A DNA stretch of 9,060 nt, taken from NCBI GenBank assembly GCA_934373375.1, contig CAKROP010000062.1:1-9060 (forward strand), written 5' to 3'. The notes beneath the pieces are model-generated. The model was not told where the DNA came from, made no database searches, and saw only the letters and a list, made by a program, of their open reading frames with translations. Positions 5,560-9,060 of this stretch are shown here, piece by piece. A program made the position numbers and the translations under genes. Every line of letters starts with the position of its first letter. Position 1 is the stretch's first letter. The DNA is from an uncultured Anaerosacchariphilus sp. (GTDB lineage Bacteria > Bacillota > Clostridia > Lachnospirales > Lachnospiraceae).

Positions 5560-5590
5560 TTTTTCCTCAATATAAAATTCCCGCAAAAGT

Positions 5591-7732
5591 TTAGTTCTTC
5601 TTACCCAGCTTCGTCTTCATCACATACCACAGCGCACCCGTAATGCATACCGAAGAGTAGGCGCCGCACACAATACCCACCATCAGCGGCAGGGCGAATT
5701 CACGGATAGACGCTACGCCCAGGATATACAGAACCGCAACGGTGATAAAGGTGGTCACGGACGTATTCACGCTTCGGGACAGGGTCTGGGTGATACTGCG
5801 GTTTACCAGCTCCTGCAGGTCGGTCTTTCTTCCGGCGGTCGCCAGGTTCTCACGGATACGGTCGAAGATGACGATGGTCGCGTTGATGGAGTAACCGACG
5901 ATGGTCAGCATGCAGGCAATGAAGTTACTGCCCACGGACAGCCGCGCCACCGCATAGAAGGCCAGAACTACCAGTACGTCGTGTAAGAGAGCCGCTACGG
6001 CACTGGTCGCAAACCGGATATCCTTGAACCGGAACCAGATGTACAGCAGCATGAACAGGGCTGCCAGCAGTACGGCAGTGATAGCGTCGGAACGCATCTC
6101 GCTGCTGATAGCCGCACTGATATTTTCCATGGCGATGTCATTTTCATCCACGCCGAACTTCTCAGCCAGCGCCTGGCACAGAGCCTCGCGGGTGGCCAGA
6201 TCCAGTGTCTTCGTCTTCACGATGACGTCGTTGCTGCCGTCTACCTTCTGTGCCTGAATCTCATTGCTTCCGATAACCTCGCTTACCACCGGCTTCACCG
6301 TCTCGTCAATCTCCTGGATGGACAGAGCCTCGCTCATCGGTATGGTGGTGCTGGTACCGCCCTGAAACTCCAGGCTGTAATTCAGCGCGCCATTTCCCTT
6401 GGAACCGTTCACGCCCATGACAGCCAGACCGCCCAGAATCATGACTGCGGAAATCACAAAGCAGATATTTTTCTTGCTGAGGAAGTTAATGGTCTTACGC
6501 TCCTTCTGAATACCGTAGAGCTTGGCGTCCTGAAGACCCAGCGCGTAAAACGCGTTCATAACCAGTCTGGTTACCACCAGGGCCGTAAACATGGAAACCA
6601 CGATACTTAAAGCCAGCGTATGGGCAAAGCCCTTGACCGATCCGGAGCCCTTCAGGCTCAGGATAATCGCCGCAATCAGTGTGGTAATGTTGCCGTCCAG
6701 GATAGCGGAAAGCGCCTTCTGGAAGCCTGTCTTAATGGCGCCCTTTACCGACTTGCCTGCGCCGATCTCCTCCCGGATACGGGCGAAGATAATGACATTG
6801 GCATCCACGGCCATACCGATACCCAGAATGATACCTGCGATACCCGGCAGGGTCAGGGTGATTTCAAATGCGTTCAACAGACCTAAGGTAATGCCCACAT
6901 AGGAAGTCAGCGCAATACCTGCTGCCACGCCCGGCAGACGGTACATGATAATCATAAAGATAACAACCAGCGCAAAACCGATGATTCCGGCCAGCAGACT
7001 GGTACGGATGGCGTCAGCGCCCAGCTGCGCGCCTACGACCTTGGACTGGATCTCCTCCAGCTCCACCTTCAGGGAACCAATACGGATAGTGGAAGCCAGC
7101 TGCTCGGCTGCCTCATAGGATTCCATATTGGTAATGGCTGCATTACCGTTGGTAATGGCGGTCTGTACAGTCGGCGCGCTGATGGTCTCGCCGTCGTATA
7201 CGATGGCGATGCGGGAGCCGATGTTGGCCGCGGTAGCCTCCGCGAACTTCTCCGCGCCCTCGTCGGTCAGAGTCAGCGCCACTTCATAATCGGTGTTATT
7301 CAGGTTGTCCTTGTAAGCCTTTGCTTCAGCGGTCTTGATATCTGTACCGGACAGCAGCTCATTGCCGGACATATCCTGGAAGGAAAGAGAACCTGGTTTT
7401 CCAAGTTCTTCCAGAATGGCGTTGGCGTCAGTCACGCCCGGGATCTCGATATTGATCCGGTCATCGCCCTGCTGGTATACCTGTGCCTCGGTGCTGTAGC
7501 CCTCCACACGCTTCTGCAGCTTGTAGACGGTGTCGTTCATCTCCTCGGCGCTGGGCGTATCACCCTTGGCCTGATAAGTAATGCTCACGCCGCCTGCCAG
7601 ATCAAGGCCCAGCGGAATGTTCTTTGCAGCTCCTGTCTTATTCTCGCCCACTCCTACAGCAGCCAGTGCCAGCAATCCCGCTGTCACAGCCACCGTCAGC
7701 ACCAGGCTGATAATTCCTGTACTCTTTTTCAT
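5591..7732 (-). CDS. secDF: Fused SecD-SecF protein-export membrane protein
   Basis: SecDF uses the proton gradient to pull proteins through SecYEG to the outside of the membrane. The 713-aa product is a one-piece fusion of SecD and SecF. The SecD half has a first membrane helix (about 7-28), the periplasmic-type P1 domain starting LGLDLAGGVSITYQ (41-54) with RINIEIPGV (92-100), and a five-helix bundle from about 245 to 400 including GMAVDANVIIFARIREE (306-322). The SecF half starts with a helix at about 423-440, then EFQGGTSTTIP (455-465), and a second bundle with ALLHDVLVVL (581-590) and GYSINATIVIFDRIREN (613-629). D310, D585 and R625 sit at the positions of the proton-relay residues studied in other SecDF proteins. 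The start at 7732 is backed by AAGGAG (7748-7743) with 10-nt spacing. It lies 5 bp after the scfB stop, so the two are co-transcribed. A terminator closes the unit. Confidence 0.97.
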   Translation of the reverse strand: MKKSTGIISLVLTVAVTAGLLALAAVGVGENKTGAAKNIPLGLDLAGGVSITYQAKGDTPSAEEMNDTVYKLQKRVEGYSTEAQVYQQGDDRINIEIPGVTDANAILEELGKPGSLSFQDMSGNELLSGTDIKTAEAKAYKDNLNNTDYEVALTLTDEGAEKFAEATAANIGSRIAIVYDGETISAPTVQTAITNGNAAITNMESYEAAEQLASTIRIGSLKVELEEIQSKVVGAQLGADAIRTSLLAGIIGFALVVIFMIIMYRLPGVAAGIALTSYVGITLGLLNAFEITLTLPGIAGIILGIGMAVDANVIIFARIREEIGAGKSVKGAIKTGFQKALSAILDGNITTLIAAIILSLKGSGSVKGFAHTLALSIVVSMFTALVVTRLVMNAFYALGLQDAKLYGIQKERKTINFLSKKNICFVISAVMILGGLAVMGVNGSKGNGALNYSLEFQGGTSTTIPMSEALSIQEIDETVKPVVSEVIGSNEIQAQKVDGSNDVIVKTKTLDLATREALCQALAEKFGVDENDIAMENISAAISSEMRSDAITAVLLAALFMLLYIWFRFKDIRFATSAVAALLHDVLVVLAFYAVARLSVGSNFIACMLTIVGYSINATIVIFDRIRENLATAGRKTDLQELVNRSITQTLSRSVNTSVTTFITVAVLYILGVASIREFALPLMVGIVCGAYSSVCITGALWYVMKTKLGKKN

Positions 7733-7737
7733 GACTT

Positions 7738-9060
7738 TTATTCTCCTTGCTCAGCCGTAGCTGCCTTAATCATAATCGCGCATTCCACACGCTTTCTCTG
7801 AAGCTCACAGCCGATGTCATAGGCATCGTTGATATTGCCGTGGAAATTGTAGGAGTTGGCTGCGCAGCCGCCGCTGCAATAGAACTTGGCAAAGCACTTC
7901 TGGCATTTTTCCTTGGCATAGACATTGCAGCATTTGAACTCGTCACGCAGCTCCTCGTTCTTTACGCCGTCCCATACATTTCCCATGAGGAACTTCTCAT
8001 TTCCCACAAACTGATGGCAGGGATACAGGTCACCCCAGGGAGTTACAGCCAGGTACTCTGTTCCCGAACCACAGCCGGACAGACGCTTGTATACACAGGG
8101 GCCTCCGGTCAGGTCAATCATGAAATGGAAGAAGTTGAAATCATTCTCCTTGCCATGGCGCTTCACCATCTCCGCCGCCAGCTTGTCATACTGCTCGCAG
8201 ATAAACGGAATATCCTCCTCGCGGATGGCATAATCCTCCTCCGGCGCTGCCACAACCGGCTCCACGGATACCTGCTTGAAGCCTAAGTCCGCCATATGCA
8301 GCACGTCCTCACAGAAGTCCAGGTTATTGCGGGTGAAGGTTCCGCGCACGTAGTAATTGGTCTGGTTCCGGCTGTCTGCCAGCTTCCGAAACTTGGGAAC
8401 AATGATATCGTAGCTGCCGTGGCCGTTGCGGAAGGGACGCATCTTATCGTTGACTTCCTTTCGTCCGTCGATACTTAAGACTACGTTGCTCATCTCTTTA
8501 TTGACAAACTCCTGAACCTCGTCGTTCAGAAGAATACCGTTGGTGGTCAGGGTGAAACGGAACTTCTTATCGTGAAGCTTTTCCTGCTCACGTCCATAAG
8601 CCACCAGATCCTTTACCACCTGCCAGTTCATCAGCGGCTCGCCTCCAAAGAAGTCCACCTCCAGATTCCGACGGCTTCCGGAATTGGCAATGAGGAAGTC
8701 CAGGGCCTGCTTACCCACCTCGTAAGACATCAGCGCTCTGCGGCCATGGTACTCGCCCTCCTCGGCGAAGCAGTAGCGACAGGCCAGGTTGCAGTCATGG
8801 GCGATATGCAGACACAGGGCCTTGACTACAGTAGAACGCTTCTTGAAATCAATGATTTTATCCTTATATGTATCTTCCGTAAAGAGGACGCCCTGACGGG
8901 TCAGCTCCTCCACATCTTCCAGCACCTCGCGGATGTCGCTCTCGGACCAGCGGTCCTGTAATTTCGCGACAATCTCATCCGGCTGACAGGCCTCGTCTAC
9001 CAGGCCGATAACCTCGTAAGCCAGCTCGTCCACCACATGGACAGCCCCGCTGTTCACGTC
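7738..9060 (-). CDS. scfB: SCIFF-peptide maturase, radical SAM/SPASM thioether-forming enzyme (5' end cut by window edge)
   Basis: This enzyme installs a thioether cross-link on the small six-cysteine SCIFF peptide (ScfA) using S-adenosylmethionine and iron-sulfur clusters. Numbering from the GTG codon at 9057, the N-terminal part (about 1-70) resembles the RRE-like precursor-binding region. The radical SAM motif CxxxCxxC is HDCNLACRYC (C89, C93, C96), followed by FFGGEP (136-141). The C-terminal twitch/SPASM cysteines are plentiful: C321, C329, C347 in YPCHQF, C377, C385, C388, C394, C398 and C417. The frame stays open to 9060 and the last codons read D-V-N-S-G, which in relatives lies inside the protein. 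The GTG at 9057 is therefore not the true start; about 15-20 residues lie beyond the window. The scfA gene is expected just upstream of it, outside the window. The close 5-bp spacing to secDF matches the clostridial scfA-scfB-secDF order. Confidence 0.93.
   Translation of the reverse strand, partial: DVNSGAVHVVDELAYEVIGLVDEACQPDEIVAKLQDRWSESDIREVLEDVEELTRQGVLFTEDTYKDKIIDFKKRSTVVKALCLHIAHDCNLACRYCFAEEGEYHGRRALMSYEVGKQALDFLIANSGSRRNLEVDFFGGEPLMNWQVVKDLVAYGREQEKLHDKKFRFTLTTNGILLNDEVQEFVNKEMSNVVLSIDGRKEVNDKMRPFRNGHGSYDIIVPKFRKLADSRNQTNYYVRGTFTRNNLDFCEDVLHMADLGFKQVSVEPVVAAPEEDYAIREEDIPFICEQYDKLAAEMVKRHGKENDFNFFHFMIDLTGGPCVYKRLSGCGSGTEYLAVTPWGDLYPCHQFVGNEKFLMGNVWDGVKNEELRDEFKCCNVYAKEKCQKCFAKFYCSGGCAANSYNFHGNINDAYDIGCELQRKRVECAIMIKAATAEQGE

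Noticed and set aside
5359..5586. Minus-strand 75-codon frame between secDF and the DUF1016 gene
   Set aside because: It reads through the secDF terminator hairpin and the DUF1016 promoter, has no ribosome site, and does not match the missing DUF1016 N-terminus.
7747..8961. Three plus-strand open frames over scfB
   Set aside because: All are antisense to a radical SAM gene with an unambiguous set of cysteine motifs.
1..9060. CRISPR array, tRNA/rRNA genes, insertion sequence or attachment-site repeats
   Set aside because: None was seen by reading either strand: no regularly spaced repeats, no transposase motifs and no tRNA cloverleaf. A clear pair of direct repeats flanking the ATPase/TOPRIM cassette was looked for and not found.

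Overview
The window reads as a piece of a low-to-moderate GC Clostridia chromosome, most likely Lachnospiraceae. The evidence is the gene order SCIFF-peptide maturase, fused secDF, recJ (a clostridial arrangement), together with strong AGGAG ribosome sites and Firmicutes-type promoters. All supported genes lie on the minus strand, so transcription runs from high to low coordinates. The long plus-strand open frames are antisense shadows.

Transcription order. (1) 9060-7738: scfB, a radical SAM/SPASM maturase of the SCIFF peptide, cut by the window edge at its 5' end. (2) 7732-5591: secDF, a one-piece SecD-SecF translocation motor, closed by a strong hairpin terminator at 5559-5515. (3) 5441-5413: a new promoter, then a 5'-short DUF1016/YhcG-type PDDEXK nuclease gene (5378-4515), probably co-transcribed with recJ (4493-2775). 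(4) 2767-2528: directly after recJ, the decayed remnant of a Gfo/Idh/MocA oxidoreductase, with both ends kept and the middle lost. (5) 2522-2494: a promoter spanned by a perfect inverted repeat, driving a two-gene cassette of an AAA/ABC-type ATPase (2441-1338) and a small TOPRIM-like protein (1348-827) that overlap by 11 bp. (6) 830-672: the leader of a PTS antiterminator gene, with promoter, RNA antiterminator and overlapping terminator, followed by the BglG/LicT-family gene itself (672 to beyond position 1). The regulated PTS genes should lie beyond the left edge.

How it fits together. The scfB-secDF-recJ backbone is housekeeping (peptide modification, secretion, DNA repair) and is GC-rich. 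Two AT-richer accessory pieces sit around recJ: the DUF1016 nuclease between secDF and recJ, and the ATPase/TOPRIM pair after it. That second site is next to the Gfo/Idh debris, where related bacteria usually carry apt and relA. This looks like an insertion-prone locus. The most interesting content is the ATPase + TOPRIM pair. Its layout resembles the PARIS (AriA/AriB), RloA/RloB and AbiL anti-phage systems, but its effector is very small (173 aa) and it has its own apparently operator-controlled promoter. Function is inferred from motifs and layout only.
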